DNA of 56,436 nt from Eubacteriales bacterium (GCA_030524785.1 JAUNFZ010000007.1:1-56436); one strand, 5' to 3'. Counted from the first letter of the stretch, positions 48,370 to 56,436 are shown. Numbers and translations are program-made. Notes: generated from the sequence alone by a model not told the origin.

Positions 48370-49965
48370 CTCTGCAAAAATTTTTGTTCCCCGGTGCTTT
48401 ATCCAGCGAATCAGCAGGATATCGGCTGCCGCCAGCAAAAGAGCTCCCAGCAGCAGAAAGTACTCCGCCGAAATCAATCTGACCGTCAGTACGCAGATTC
48501 CGCCCAGAGCCAGCAGTACCGCCCAGCTTCCAAACATAGCGACGGCTACGCCGATGCCCTGCTTTACCGCCGCTGTTTCATTTGTCCATTTCAGATTCGG
48601 CAGTTTTAAATTGACCGCCAGACCAAACAGAGCTGTAAATATAATAAACAGAAGAACTGCCGCCGGAATCAGGATACCCATCCCAAAGCCGGGCCAAAGC
48701 ACATACTCTGCCGCTCCGATACAGATCAGCGCCGGGATCGCCGTCAAAAGTATATGCAGTTTCAGCTTTGCTTTCAGCACCTGCCAGGCCGAAACCGGCA
48801 GAGACTGCACAATCCATATATTTTTCCCCTCCAGCGATACCGATGGCGCCGTGAGGTCATTCATAGCCGCTATGAAGCAGACCGCCGCGCAGATCACAAG
48901 AGACATTGCATTTTTCTCCTCAATTCCAAACTGCGTAAAAGCCAGACCGATCCACTCTCCTTTAAATACGACGAGAACGGCAGCAATAAGAAAGAACACG
49001 GTTCCCATACTGCAGTTCATCATATAGACAGGACTTCCCAGATAACGCAGCCACTCTTTTCTGAGCAGCGCCCCTGTTTTTGTCCCTGCTTTCAGCGTCT
49101 TCTCTCTGTATACTGTTTTTGTCTCACCCCGCTTCGCAGTAACAATTTTTACAAAGCTGCGGTCCAAAACAGCATACACCAACCCGGACGCCGCGAGCAC
49201 CATCAGAGCAAAGCATCCAAAAGCCGCTGCATTTCCCTGCATAGCCAGACCCATCTGATACAGCGGGTAAAGAAACAGTTTCACGTTTTTCCCCAGCGCT
49301 CCCGCCTGAATTAAAATCGCCTGCAGAGATTCCATAACCCGAAAATAAAAGTAATAGCATGCTAAAATTCCGACAAAGGACAATGCCACCAGCAGAATAT
49401 TTTTCACCCGTGTGCTCACATGGCCTGCGACGATTCCCAAAAGCCACCCCAAAACACAGGACAGCGCCGATGCAAAAAGAGGCAGGAGAAGGATTATGGC
49501 AATGTCGAAAATGATTGTCAAAACGGACATGCCGACTGTCCCGGCATACGCAAAAACCGCCGGAATCAGCACAGTCGCCTCAAAGATAAAACTTATAGCA
49601 TAGATCCCGGACAGCCTTACCAGGAGAATCTTCCAGGGCGCAATAGGCATAGACAAAAGGAGTTCGTTATCCCGTGCCTGATAAAGCCCCGAGTATGTCA
49701 TAAAAATGCTTCCAATTACTCCCAGCGCCGTTGCCATCAGACCCATCAGCGCAAAATACAGCCATCCCAGCTTCATCTGCACCAGCGCCGGGCACAGCGA
49801 TCCGGCCATCTCGAAAAACAGCCATCCAAAAATACATGGAATATACACCATCAGCAGCGCATACAGCACCAGGGCCGCTCTGGAACGCCGCTTTCCATTC
49901 CGGCCGTCCTGATAAATAAAGGACGCCATCTCCCATACCTGTTTCTTAAATAATGTTCTGAGCAT
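48364..49965 (-). CDS. Large ABC-2-like exporter permease
   Basis: 533 residues from the ATG at 49965 (MLRTLFKKQVWEMASFIYQD), which lies inside the end of the ATPase gene (20-base overlap). About twelve hydrophobic segments are visible, for example LVLYALLMVYIPCIFGWLFF, VLIPAVFAYAGTVGMSVLTI and ISAEYFLLLGALLLAAADIL. A soluble segment near the middle (about 270-300) reads KIVTAKRGETKTVYREKTLK. Such long permeases pair with a single ATPase as two fused ABC-2 halves. The substrate is unknown. It is convergent with the second MATE gene, stop to stop. Confidence 0.85.
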   Translation of the reverse strand: MLRTLFKKQVWEMASFIYQDGRNGKRRSRAALVLYALLMVYIPCIFGWLFFEMAGSLCPALVQMKLGWLYFALMGLMATALGVIGSIFMTYSGLYQARDNELLLSMPIAPWKILLVRLSGIYAISFIFEATVLIPAVFAYAGTVGMSVLTIIFDIAIILLLPLFASALSCVLGWLLGIVAGHVSTRVKNILLVALSFVGILACYYFYFRVMESLQAILIQAGALGKNVKLFLYPLYQMGLAMQGNAAAFGCFALMVLAASGLVYAVLDRSFVKIVTAKRGETKTVYREKTLKAGTKTGALLRKEWLRYLGSPVYMMNCSMGTVFFLIAAVLVVFKGEWIGLAFTQFGIEEKNAMSLVICAAVCFIAAMNDLTAPSVSLEGKNIWIVQSLPVSAWQVLKAKLKLHILLTAIPALICIGAAEYVLWPGFGMGILIPAAVLLFIIFTALFGLAVNLKLPNLKWTNETAAVKQGIGVAVAMFGSWAVLLALGGICVLTVRLISAEYFLLLGALLLAAADILLIRWIKHRGTKIFAEL

Positions 49966-50671
49966 GATCTTCCTCCAGTTCCAGGAATACGTCCTCCAGG
50001 GAAGCATCCCCTCGAACCTCCTCCATCGTGCCTGATTTTATCAGCTTTCCATTCTTTATAATGGCCACCTTGTCGCAAAGCTTTTCGGCCACCTCCAACA
50101 CATGCGTGGAGAAAAAGATTGCTCCGCCCCGTCCGCAGATATCGCGCATAATCTCTTTCAGCAGATGAGACGCACTGGGATCCAGCCCCACAAAAGGTTC
50201 ATCCATGATTAACAGCTTGGGTTCGTGTATCAGGGCTGAAATGATGGCAAGCTTCTGCTTCATCCCATGGGAATAGGAGCTGACCGGCTGTCCCAGATCC
50301 CCCGTCAGTTCAAAAAGCCCGGCATACCGGTGAATTTTGCTTCCCCTCTCCTGGCTGCCCACACCAAAAATATCTGCAATAAAGTTTAAATACTGAATCC
50401 CTGTCATAAACTCATACAGGTCGGGATTGTCAGGAATATAGGCCATGTTCGCCTTACATTCCAGGGGTCTGCGTCGGACAGACACGCCGTCCACATAAAT
50501 TTCTCCCTCATCGAACTGCAGGATGCCGCAGCATGATTTAATCGTCGTCGTTTTTCCTGCGCCGTTGTGTCCGATAAATCCATAAATCTCTCCGGGCCGA
50601 ATATGAAGGGAAAGGTGATCCACCGCCTTTTTTCCGCCGTATGTCTTTGTCAGATTCTCAATTCTCAGCAT
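49946..50671 (-). CDS. ABC exporter ATP-binding protein
   Basis: 241 residues from the ATG at 50671 behind AGAGGTGG. Walker A GHNGAGKT, the signature variant SYSHGMKQKLAI, Walker B LLIMDEPFVGLDP and the H-loop in FFSTHVLEVAE are all present. The C-terminus ends in LEDVFLELEE, common in export ATPases of the CcmA/BcrA type. It is translationally coupled with the long permease downstream. A BcrA-like role in self-protection or lipid export is possible, but nothing in the window fixes the substrate. Confidence 0.9.
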   Translation of the reverse strand: MLRIENLTKTYGGKKAVDHLSLHIRPGEIYGFIGHNGAGKTTTIKSCCGILQFDEGEIYVDGVSVRRRPLECKANMAYIPDNPDLYEFMTGIQYLNFIADIFGVGSQERGSKIHRYAGLFELTGDLGQPVSSYSHGMKQKLAIISALIHEPKLLIMDEPFVGLDPSASHLLKEIMRDICGRGGAIFFSTHVLEVAEKLCDKVAIIKNGKLIKSGTMEEVRGDASLEDVFLELEEDHAQNII

Positions 50672-50785
50672 ATACGCCACCTCTGTTTTCTCCCCGCAGG
50701 GTTCTTCTTTCCCATACCCTACACCTTCCACAAAGGGAAAGTCAAGTACTTTTTTTCTTTACACAAATATTCAGCGCATAAAAAC

Positions 50786-50831
50786 AGAGGAGCAAACATT
50801 AGCCTCTGCTTTGCATCATGTCTGCTCCTCT
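50786..50831 (-). terminator. Intrinsic terminator at the end of the chelatase/ABC importer operon
   Basis: AGAGGAGCA-A-ACAT (50786-50799) pairs with ATGT-C-TGCTCCTCT (50818-50831). The minus strand then continues GTTTTTATG. The upper arm overlaps the final codons of the ATPase gene that ends at 50816. Confidence 0.7.
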
Positions 50832-51910
50832 CTCGCTTTCCATCGTTCAAATAATTCCTGATTTCTTTTATTGCCTGTCCCAAATTCCTTCAGGCAGCAG
50901 ATCACCTCGCGGCAGTCCTTTATCACATCCTCCGCCCGCCGGAATGCCTCCTCGCCGATCGGCTCAAAGGCTTTCTCTGTAATCACTTCAGACGCCAATG
51001 CCTTCGCCACCTCATAATCCACATCATTTTCATGGAGAACCCCCGCTGCAAAGGGAATCCCCTGCCTTGCCAGCCGGCGGTATACCGGAATACCGCTGCC
51101 GCCTCCGCCAATCACAAACACTGCGGGCCGTCCTTTCGGCGCTTCCAGCTCCAGGCACCCAAAATCTGCGTTGTAGCTTCCCTTTGTCATCCCGTACAGT
51201 TCCCGTATGTAGGCATCCGAAAAAATTTCCTCGGGCGTTCCGTATTTCTCAATTTTATCTCCGTGAACGCAGATTACGGCGTCCGATATTTTCTGTGCCA
51301 GATCAATCTCATGCAGCGACATAATGACCGCCAGTTTTTTCTCTTTTACCAGCTTTTTCAAAATGGTCAGAAGCTCCAGCTTATGCTTGATATCCAGAAA
51401 AGACGTCGGCTCGTCCAGGACAATAATCTCCGGCTGCTGGCAGATCGCCTTTGCCAGCAAAATTCTCTGGCGCTGTCCATCGCTGATCTGCGTAAAATCA
51501 CAGTCCCGCAGCTCGCAGGCGTGCACCATCTCCATCGATTCCTGCACAATCCGGTGATCTTCCTCAGACAAAATTCCCAGACGGCCCGTGTAGGGGTAGC
51601 GCCCCGCCGCCACCACATCCTCGCAGGTCATCAGCTCCGGCTGGATGCGATCCGTCATCACCACCGACATTTTTCGTGAAACTTCTTTGTCCGACAGATC
51701 CTGCATCCTGTTCTTTTCCAGATAAACCGTGCCGCCCAGCACGGAAAGCTGCCTGGTAATGCTCTTTAAAATCGTAGATTTTCCCGCTCCGTTCGGACCG
51801 ATCAGCGTCAATATTTCTCCGCGTCTCAGCCGAATCTGAATATCCTGAATCAGAGGCCGGCCATTGTACCCCACGGCCATATGGTCTGTGTAAATGTAAA
51901 AGTCGTTCAT
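50816..51910 (-). CDS. FecE/BtuD-type importer ATPase with extra C-terminal nucleotide-fold-like domain
   Basis: 364 residues, ATG at 51910 after AGGAGCATTACG. Residues 1-245 are a normal iron-chelate/B12 ATPase: GPNGAGKS, ISDGQRQRILLAKAI, EIIVLDEPTSFLDI and the H-loop in MSLHEIDLA. About 110 more residues follow, beginning VFVIGGGGSGIPVYRRLARQ, a glycine-rich loop like that of a Rossmann fold, then ENDVDYEVAKALASEVI. The extension may sense a small molecule or regulate transport; I cannot name it. It is the last gene of the operon that starts with the exported chelatase. Confidence 0.88.
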   Translation of the reverse strand: MNDFYIYTDHMAVGYNGRPLIQDIQIRLRRGEILTLIGPNGAGKSTILKSITRQLSVLGGTVYLEKNRMQDLSDKEVSRKMSVVMTDRIQPELMTCEDVVAAGRYPYTGRLGILSEEDHRIVQESMEMVHACELRDCDFTQISDGQRQRILLAKAICQQPEIIVLDEPTSFLDIKHKLELLTILKKLVKEKKLAVIMSLHEIDLAQKISDAVICVHGDKIEKYGTPEEIFSDAYIRELYGMTKGSYNADFGCLELEAPKGRPAVFVIGGGGSGIPVYRRLARQGIPFAAGVLHENDVDYEVAKALASEVITEKAFEPIGEEAFRRAEDVIKDCREVICCLKEFGTGNKRNQELFERWKAREEQT

Positions 51911-51930
51911 CGTAATGCTCCTATCATCCT

Positions 51931-52953
51931 CTATCTCGCACGCCCCGATGCTTTTCCAAACATGGCATATATGACGACGGGCGCTCCGAATATCGCCGTC
52001 ACAGAACTGATGCTAAGTTCTGTGGGAGCAAACACCGTCCGCGCTATCATATCGCAGAACAGGCAGAATACCGCTCCGCCCAAAAAGCATGCCGGAATTA
52101 CCAGAATCGGTTTGGCTGTCTTCAGGGCGTTTTTGATTAAATGGGGCACCGCAATTCCAACAAAGGAGATTGGTCCGGCAAAGGCCGTTACACAGGCTGA
52201 TAAAATGCTGGACAGCAAAATTAATTGTATGCGGAACACGCGGATATTCACTCCCATGTTTCTGGCGTACACTTCCCCGAGCTGATAGGCTCCGATAGGT
52301 TTCGACATCAGAAATGTAATTGCAAGAGCTGCAAAAACTACAACCGTCATCACCTGAATATTATCCCAGGACATACCGGAAAAGCTTCCCATAGACCAAT
52401 TATGCAGATTTACGATATTGGAGTCGTCTGCAAAAGTCACTACAAAATCCGTGACCGCCGAACAGATATAGCCGATCATAACGCCGCAGATCACCAGCAT
52501 GGACATCTGCTTTACCTGTCGGGAAATGGCAAGAATAAACCCCATAGAAATCATAGAACCGACAAAAGCCGACAGAATCATCACCTGCGATCCTGCCACA
52601 TACCCTCTGCCAAGAAGGTAAATCATTACCAGCGCTACCACCAGCTTTGCGCCGGAGGAAATTCCAAGCACAAAGGGACCGGCGATAGGGTTTCCAAAAA
52701 ATGTCTGCAATAAAAAACCGGAGACGGAAAGCGCTCCGCCCAGGATAATCGCCGCCAAAATGCGGGGCATACGAATCTCCCAGACGATATTGTAGGCGGT
52801 TTCCTCCCCGCTGTGATGTACAAGAATATCGAATACTTCTTTTACCGTCAGATTAATGCTGCCGGAATTAATATTCCAGAAAGTCAGAAGCGCCAGGCAT
52901 GCAAGCAGCACCCCAAAGGAAATATAATATCGTCTGCGGGATCTTTTCTCCAT
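51931..52953 (-). CDS. FecCD/BtuC-family importer permease
   Basis: 340 residues from the ATG at 52953 behind AAGGAGGCGTCGGAC; the upstream ATG lacks such a site. Ten hydrophobic segments; family signatures are PRILAAIILGGALSVSGFLL, QTFFGNPIAGPFVLGISSGA, and later GPISFVGIAVPHL. These permeases import iron-siderophores, heme or cobalamin. The gene lies between the binding protein (41 bases upstream) and the ATPase (20 bases downstream), completing a type II importer. Confidence 0.93.
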   Translation of the reverse strand: MEKRSRRRYYISFGVLLACLALLTFWNINSGSINLTVKEVFDILVHHSGEETAYNIVWEIRMPRILAAIILGGALSVSGFLLQTFFGNPIAGPFVLGISSGAKLVVALVMIYLLGRGYVAGSQVMILSAFVGSMISMGFILAISRQVKQMSMLVICGVMIGYICSAVTDFVVTFADDSNIVNLHNWSMGSFSGMSWDNIQVMTVVVFAALAITFLMSKPIGAYQLGEVYARNMGVNIRVFRIQLILLSSILSACVTAFAGPISFVGIAVPHLIKNALKTAKPILVIPACFLGGAVFCLFCDMIARTVFAPTELSISSVTAIFGAPVVIYAMFGKASGRAR

Positions 52954-52994
52954 GTCCGACGCCTCCTTTTTTGAAAATGTTTTCTCCACAGTTT

Positions 52995-54161
52995 TTATGA
53001 TATGGGATACATATACGTAAACTCCTGCGTTTTGTCCCCTGTCAGCATGGTATGCATATCGGCAATCATCGTTCCGAGGCCCATGGTCTCCTGAAACAGG
53101 TTCTTCTGCGTACAGTAAACATTTCCCTCCTTTACCGCCTTAAAATCCTTCAGCAAAGGACTCTTTTGAAACAATTCCTGCAGCGTATGAATTTCTCCGT
53201 CGATCGTGCTGTTATATATAATGTAATCTGCATCCTTCGCGCGGGCATAAAACTCCTCCATCTGCATGTTCATAGTCGACAGAGAACTTTCAGAATCGCC
53301 CAGATCGTCAAAGATATATTTTCCTCCGGCCAGCTCGATCATTTTTGAGACATAGTCGCCGCTTTTGCGCACGTTTACATAGCCGTTGGAGCTGATATAG
53401 AAAAACGCCACAGTCTTTCCTGTGTTTTCCTGCGCCATCACTTCGTCCAGACCTTCCGCCTGCTCTGCAAACAATTTCTCCGCCAGTTCTTCTTTGCCCA
53501 GCAGAACGCCGTACAGCTTCAGCCACTCTGTCCGGCCGAGAGGATGGCTCTCATAGCTGGAACGCTCCACTAAAACCGGAATACCAAATTCCTCCAGCTT
53601 CTCCTTCACCTCCGGCGAATGATAGATCATGGTGGACTCCACAGCCAGTTTGCAGTTTTCCGAGACAATCAGTTCGTAATCCGGCGCGCTGTATTTTCCT
53701 GCGTAAATCATGTCTCCGGCCTCCATGGCCTCTCTCGCCTTTTCTACATACCAGTCAGAGGCCTGCGTGCCGGAAAGTCTGATCTGTGTCTGTCCGTCCA
53801 GTGCACAAAAGAGATCCATCGCCGAAGTAGCCACCAGATAGATATTTTCTATGGGCTGCTGCAGCACTGTCACATCCTCATCCAAATTTGCCGGAACCTC
53901 TTTTCCCTCCGGCACAACAAGAAAGCGGCCGCTGTCCTCAATGGTAATAAGCGCGTATTCGCCCGTATAATAATCTACGGCAAACTGATCAGCGTAGAGC
54001 AGTTCCATGCTGCGCTCTACGGTCATCTGCTCCCAGTCTGCCGTCTCTGTATTTACCGTTTCCTCCCGCGCCGCCGGCGTTTCCTGCGCGCAGACCGCAC
54101 AGGGAAACGTTACAAGCAGCGTCGTAATCAACGTTTTCAAAAATATGTTTGCTGTTCTCAT
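52995..54161 (-). CDS. Substrate-binding protein of FecB/BtuF/IsdE type
   Basis: 388 residues. The ATG at 54161 overlaps the stop of the NEAT-like gene in ATGA. Signal peptide TLITTLLVTFPCAVCA then QET, with no clear lipobox, unlike most Gram-positive binding proteins. The two-lobe class III fold is visible: a first lobe with ENIYLVATSAMDLFCALDG and VESTMIYHSPEVKEKLEEF, a long helix, and a second lobe with KTVAFFYISSNGYVNVRKSG, AGGKYIFDDLGDSE and KEGNVYCTQKNLFQETMG. It should hand a chelate, heme or corrinoid to the FecCD permease. The context favours a tetrapyrrole. Confidence 0.88.
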   Translation of the reverse strand: MRTANIFLKTLITTLLVTFPCAVCAQETPAAREETVNTETADWEQMTVERSMELLYADQFAVDYYTGEYALITIEDSGRFLVVPEGKEVPANLDEDVTVLQQPIENIYLVATSAMDLFCALDGQTQIRLSGTQASDWYVEKAREAMEAGDMIYAGKYSAPDYELIVSENCKLAVESTMIYHSPEVKEKLEEFGIPVLVERSSYESHPLGRTEWLKLYGVLLGKEELAEKLFAEQAEGLDEVMAQENTGKTVAFFYISSNGYVNVRKSGDYVSKMIELAGGKYIFDDLGDSESSLSTMNMQMEEFYARAKDADYIIYNSTIDGEIHTLQELFQKSPLLKDFKAVKEGNVYCTQKNLFQETMGLGTMIADMHTMLTGDKTQEFTYMYPIS

Positions 54162-55069
54162 TCTTCAGCCTTCTCTATCGTTGCAGAATCAAAGTACAGT
54201 GTGTAGTCGATCTCATGCGGCGTACTCATCGCTATCGTATCTGCCGTCACCGGCATTTTCCAGTCAAATCCCGCAACCGCTATCTCGAACACCGAATTTT
54301 CTTCCATTGTAACCGGCTCTATTCTTTCCCCGTTTACAATCATATAATCATAAAAATGACTGCTCCAGACAATCGTTGCCGTTGCCTGATCCCCCTCAAC
54401 CACAAGTTTGGCCGGAGACGCTACGCTTGTCTTGCCCGAGCCGCCTTCCAGGGTAACTCCGATCTGATATGTCCCGTCCTCCAGGTCAAGGTCTGAAAGC
54501 TGCGTGATCGTCCCTTCTGCAAACGCATCCTGGGGTAAAGAATCAGCACGGAAAACCAGAACGCGGTCATACCACTTTTCTTTCTTCTTGCTGAAAGCCG
54601 CACAATCTATACCCATATCCAGCGCCTCCACCGGAACTTCGTAAACCTGCTTGCCCTCATCGTTTAATGTAAAAGTGATATCATCGTCTTCCGCTGCCTC
54701 CACGGCTTCCAGGCCGGTGCCCATGTACAATTTCAGGTAACCGTCCCCATTAAGCGTAATCGCCGCCTTCATTTCGCCTTGTTCCACCGTAAGCTGGCAG
54801 TCGATAATTTTGAACATAGACGAGCTGGAATCCACCTCGATGCTGTATGTTCCGTCTTTGATGGAACTTCCGTATACCGCAACCATGTCCTCGTCTACAA
54901 TATCCACCGGCTGTGCCATTTCCTCTGCGGAAGCCACCTGGCTGTTCGCTGCCTCTGTTTTTGCCGCTTCTTCCGTGGCTGTCTCTGTCCCCTGTTCCTG
55001 GGCATTGCATACCGTCATCATGCTGGCTGCGAAAATCGCAGCCAGCACGGTCATTTTTGACTTTTTCAT
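54158..55069 (-). CDS. Secreted protein with two NEAT-like beta-sandwich repeats
   Basis: 303 residues from the ATG at 55069, which follows TTGGAGAGTATT; an ATG 19 codons earlier lies in the spacer. Signal peptide MTVLAAIFAASMMTVCNA then QEQG. An acidic linker is followed by two related domains, each starting DGTY (DGTYSIEVDSSSSMFKI near residue 70, DGTYQIGVTLEGGSGKT near 200). Each has a central strand before an aromatic segment (LNGDGYLKLYMGTG, WSSHFYDYMIVNGER), and the second ends EIDYTLYFDSA. This resembles the NEAT heme-binding fold. I rate the fold as likely but not certain. No anchor motif. It lies between the chelatase (19-base gap) and the binding protein (four-base overlap). Confidence 0.7.
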   Translation of the reverse strand: MKKSKMTVLAAIFAASMMTVCNAQEQGTETATEEAAKTEAANSQVASAEEMAQPVDIVDEDMVAVYGSSIKDGTYSIEVDSSSSMFKIIDCQLTVEQGEMKAAITLNGDGYLKLYMGTGLEAVEAAEDDDITFTLNDEGKQVYEVPVEALDMGIDCAAFSKKKEKWYDRVLVFRADSLPQDAFAEGTITQLSDLDLEDGTYQIGVTLEGGSGKTSVASPAKLVVEGDQATATIVWSSHFYDYMIVNGERIEPVTMEENSVFEIAVAGFDWKMPVTADTIAMSTPHEIDYTLYFDSATIEKAEE

Positions 55070-55088
55070 AATACTCTCCAATTGCTCT

Positions 55089-56081
55089 TTACTGAGCGTC
55101 CATTTCTTCCATTGCTTCTCTTGCATGCTCGATCAGAAGTCCCTGAATCTCCTCGTTCTCGCCAAGACCGCGAAGCAGTGTTGTAACTTCATATCCCGCG
55201 TCCTCAAACGTCTTCTTCCAGGCACCGTCCTCGTCGCCTGCCATATCGTTGTTTGCATGATCACCGGCCACGATCATCAGCGGCTCAAGAATAACCTTCT
55301 TGTAATCGCCTTCCTGAACTTTAGCCAGAACATCCTCCAGAGACGGAGACGCCTCTACAGTGCCTACAAAGTAATTTGCGTAGCCGTCCTCTGTCAGCAG
55401 ATCCTGCATTTTGCCATAAACTTCGTTTGAATCTGCCTCTGTACCATGTCCCATAAATACGATGGCTGTTTCTCCGTCGTCGTATTCTGCGGTCCACTCT
55501 GTGATGGCTTTCTCGACAATCTTGAAGTCCTCGTCACTTGTCAGAAGCGGTTTGCCAAGCACAACCTTTTCAAAGGAATCCGCATATTCAGCCAGCTCAT
55601 TTTCAACGTCCGTATACTCCAGGCCATTCATCAGATGCGTCGGCTGTACCACAAGATTTTTCACGCCGTTGGCAACAGCTCTGTCCAGAGCCTCGGTGAA
55701 ATTGTCAATCACTTCCCCGTCGCGATCCTTTACATGGTCGATAATAATCTGCGCGGTAAATCCTCTCCTTACAGAGAAATCCGGGAACGCTTCTTCCATT
55801 ACGTTCTCAATTGCCCCGATAGTCGCCACGCGGTTGTCGTTAAAGCTCGTGCCGAAGCTTACTACCAGCAGTTCGTTCTCACCAATGTCATCCTGATTTC
55901 TGGGATTATCCTTGGAAGCGTCGCCGGTGTCATAGTTTTCTTCGTCTTCTTCCTCCGCTTCTTCTGCAGCCTCGGTTACCACCTCGGTCTCAGTTTCCTC
56001 TGCCTGCACTGCAGCCGCACCCATCATCAAAACTGCCGCGCCTGCGCCTGCCAGCATCAACTTCATCATTCTGTTTTTCAT
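55089..56081 (-). CDS. Exported CbiK-type sirohydrochlorin cobaltochelatase
   Basis: 330 residues, ATG at 56081 after AAAGGAGGACAAGG. A clear signal peptide (MLAGAGAAVLMMGAAAVQA then EE) and a very acidic linker (residues 27-60) precede a class II chelatase domain from about 68: ELLVVSFGTSFNDNR, LVVQPTHLMNG, IVFMGHGTEADSN with the metal-binding His, and LEPLMIVAGDHANNDMAG with the second His. Cytoplasmic CbiK inserts Co2+ into sirohydrochlorin; an exported form is known in Desulfovibrio (CbiK-P) and has been linked to heme or iron transport. As the first gene of an operon with a NEAT-like protein and a FecBCD-type importer, it may load or strip metal from tetrapyrroles outside the cell. Confidence 0.88.
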   Translation of the reverse strand: MKNRMMKLMLAGAGAAVLMMGAAAVQAEETETEVVTEAAEEAEEEDEENYDTGDASKDNPRNQDDIGENELLVVSFGTSFNDNRVATIGAIENVMEEAFPDFSVRRGFTAQIIIDHVKDRDGEVIDNFTEALDRAVANGVKNLVVQPTHLMNGLEYTDVENELAEYADSFEKVVLGKPLLTSDEDFKIVEKAITEWTAEYDDGETAIVFMGHGTEADSNEVYGKMQDLLTEDGYANYFVGTVEASPSLEDVLAKVQEGDYKKVILEPLMIVAGDHANNDMAGDEDGAWKKTFEDAGYEVTTLLRGLGENEEIQGLLIEHAREAMEEMDAQ

Positions 56082-56136
56082 GTCCTTGTCCTCCTTTTGA
56101 CAACCTCAGGCGAACGCTTTATGCATCCGCCTCTGA

Positions 56137-56164
56137 TGTATATAAAATTTTCATCAGCGAACAA
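56137..56164 (-). promoter_or_regulatory. Possible promoter of the chelatase operon
   Basis: Minus strand TTGTTC (56159-56164), a 16-base spacer and TATACA (56137-56142), about 55 bases upstream of the chelatase ATG. No cobalamin riboswitch, B12 box or Fur-like palindrome is visible in 56082-56330. Confidence 0.5.
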
Positions 56165-56330
56165 AAGTACGGGACAAGAACATTCTTGCCGCATCTCAAC
56201 AGGCAGAAGCTTTTACGTGAAAATTTCCGCAAAAAAACCTTCTACTTATTGAGTAAAAGGCTACAAATGCTGACAAACGGTACAACCAATTACTCGTGAT
56301 CTGGACATATAACAGACCTGGTTTTTCCAA

Positions 56331-56436
56331 AACCAACATGCCTTGGGCTTGTCGCACTAACCCGGAGCCAATGCACCTTGGGCATGTCGCCTCACTCTGG
56401 AAACCAACATGCCTAGGGCTTGTCGCACTGACCTGG
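56331..56436. repeat. Three imperfect 35-bp tandem repeats, array continues past the window
   Basis: Units 56331-56365, 56366-56400 and 56401-56436 share the core CCT(T/A)GGGC(T/A)TGTCGC, preceded by CCAACATG or CCAATGCA and followed by CAC..(A)CCCGG/CTCTGG/ACCTGG. Units 1 and 3 are about 90 percent alike and unit 2 is more diverged. A small hairpin GGTTTT-TCC-AAAACC (56320-56334) precedes unit 1. There are no spacers, so this is not a CRISPR array. No open frame or gene is associated in 56165-56436. Confidence 0.7.

Noticed and set aside
56082-56330. Cobalamin riboswitch in front of the chelatase operon
   Set aside because: No B12-box-like conserved segment or terminator/anti-terminator pair is visible in the leader.
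56331-56436. CRISPR array
   Set aside because: The 35-bp units are adjacent without unique spacers and vary along their length; no cas genes are present.

Overview
The window looks like chromosomal DNA of a gut-type Gram-positive anaerobe of the Clostridia, most likely a Lachnospiraceae (Blautia-like) acetogen. This rests on strong AGGAGG-type ribosome sites with frequent TTG/GTG starts, clostridial families (DUF4364, DUF4250, VanW, TIGR01212 radical SAM, YtrA-type GntR), an acetogen-type methylene-tetrahydrofolate reductase set, and a sialic acid operon. The species assignment is inference; no rRNA or tRNA gene is present to confirm it.

Layout. 1-4.9 kb: a sialic acid (nan) locus. It holds the start of a sugar ABC binding protein, an SGNH esterase, nanE, a ROK kinase and nanA on the minus strand, with a divergent RpiR regulator. 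All three promoters carry a pair of 15-bp palindromes spaced exactly 28 bp. 4.9-9.5 kb: an alpha/beta esterase, then metF, metV and a metV-rnfC fusion (Wood-Ljungdahl methyl branch). 9.6-11.3 kb: an AAA/PD-(D/E)XK protein. 11.3-16.6 kb: a LytTR regulator, two paired sensor kinases with complementary missing parts, and a secreted GLUG-repeat protein. 16.7-19.7 kb: three zinc-ribbon proteins and a small membrane protein. 19.7-22.4 kb: a decayed accessory patch with a RhuM remnant, an orphan Flp-type pilin, a broken Sel1 gene and an IS200 remnant.

22.4-31.7 kb: rlmD, a GntR-ABC operon, a flavodoxin-like reductase, yhaM with a glucosaminidase, mutS2 and an orphan OmpR-type regulator. 31.7-39.3 kb: an eight-gene minus-strand operon from one consensus promoter (TIGR01212 radical SAM, DUF4364, B12 radical SAM, DnaQ exonuclease, 35-aa membrane peptide, VanW, AIR-synthase-like, trmL). 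39.4-50.7 kb: rarA, polysaccharide deacetylase, two MATE pumps, clpB with DUF4250, and an ABC exporter. 50.8-56.1 kb: an exported CbiK-type chelatase, a NEAT-like two-repeat protein and a FecBCD-type ABC importer, which together suggest tetrapyrrole or metal capture. The window ends inside a 35-bp tandem repeat.

The observations most worth following are: (1) the kinase pair in which one protein keeps the phospho-acceptor His but has no ATPase domain, while the other keeps the ATPase domain but has Glu in place of His; (2) the 28-bp-phased operator pairs at the nan locus; (3) the exported chelatase/NEAT-like/ABC cluster; and (4) in-frame minisatellites in several unrelated genes.
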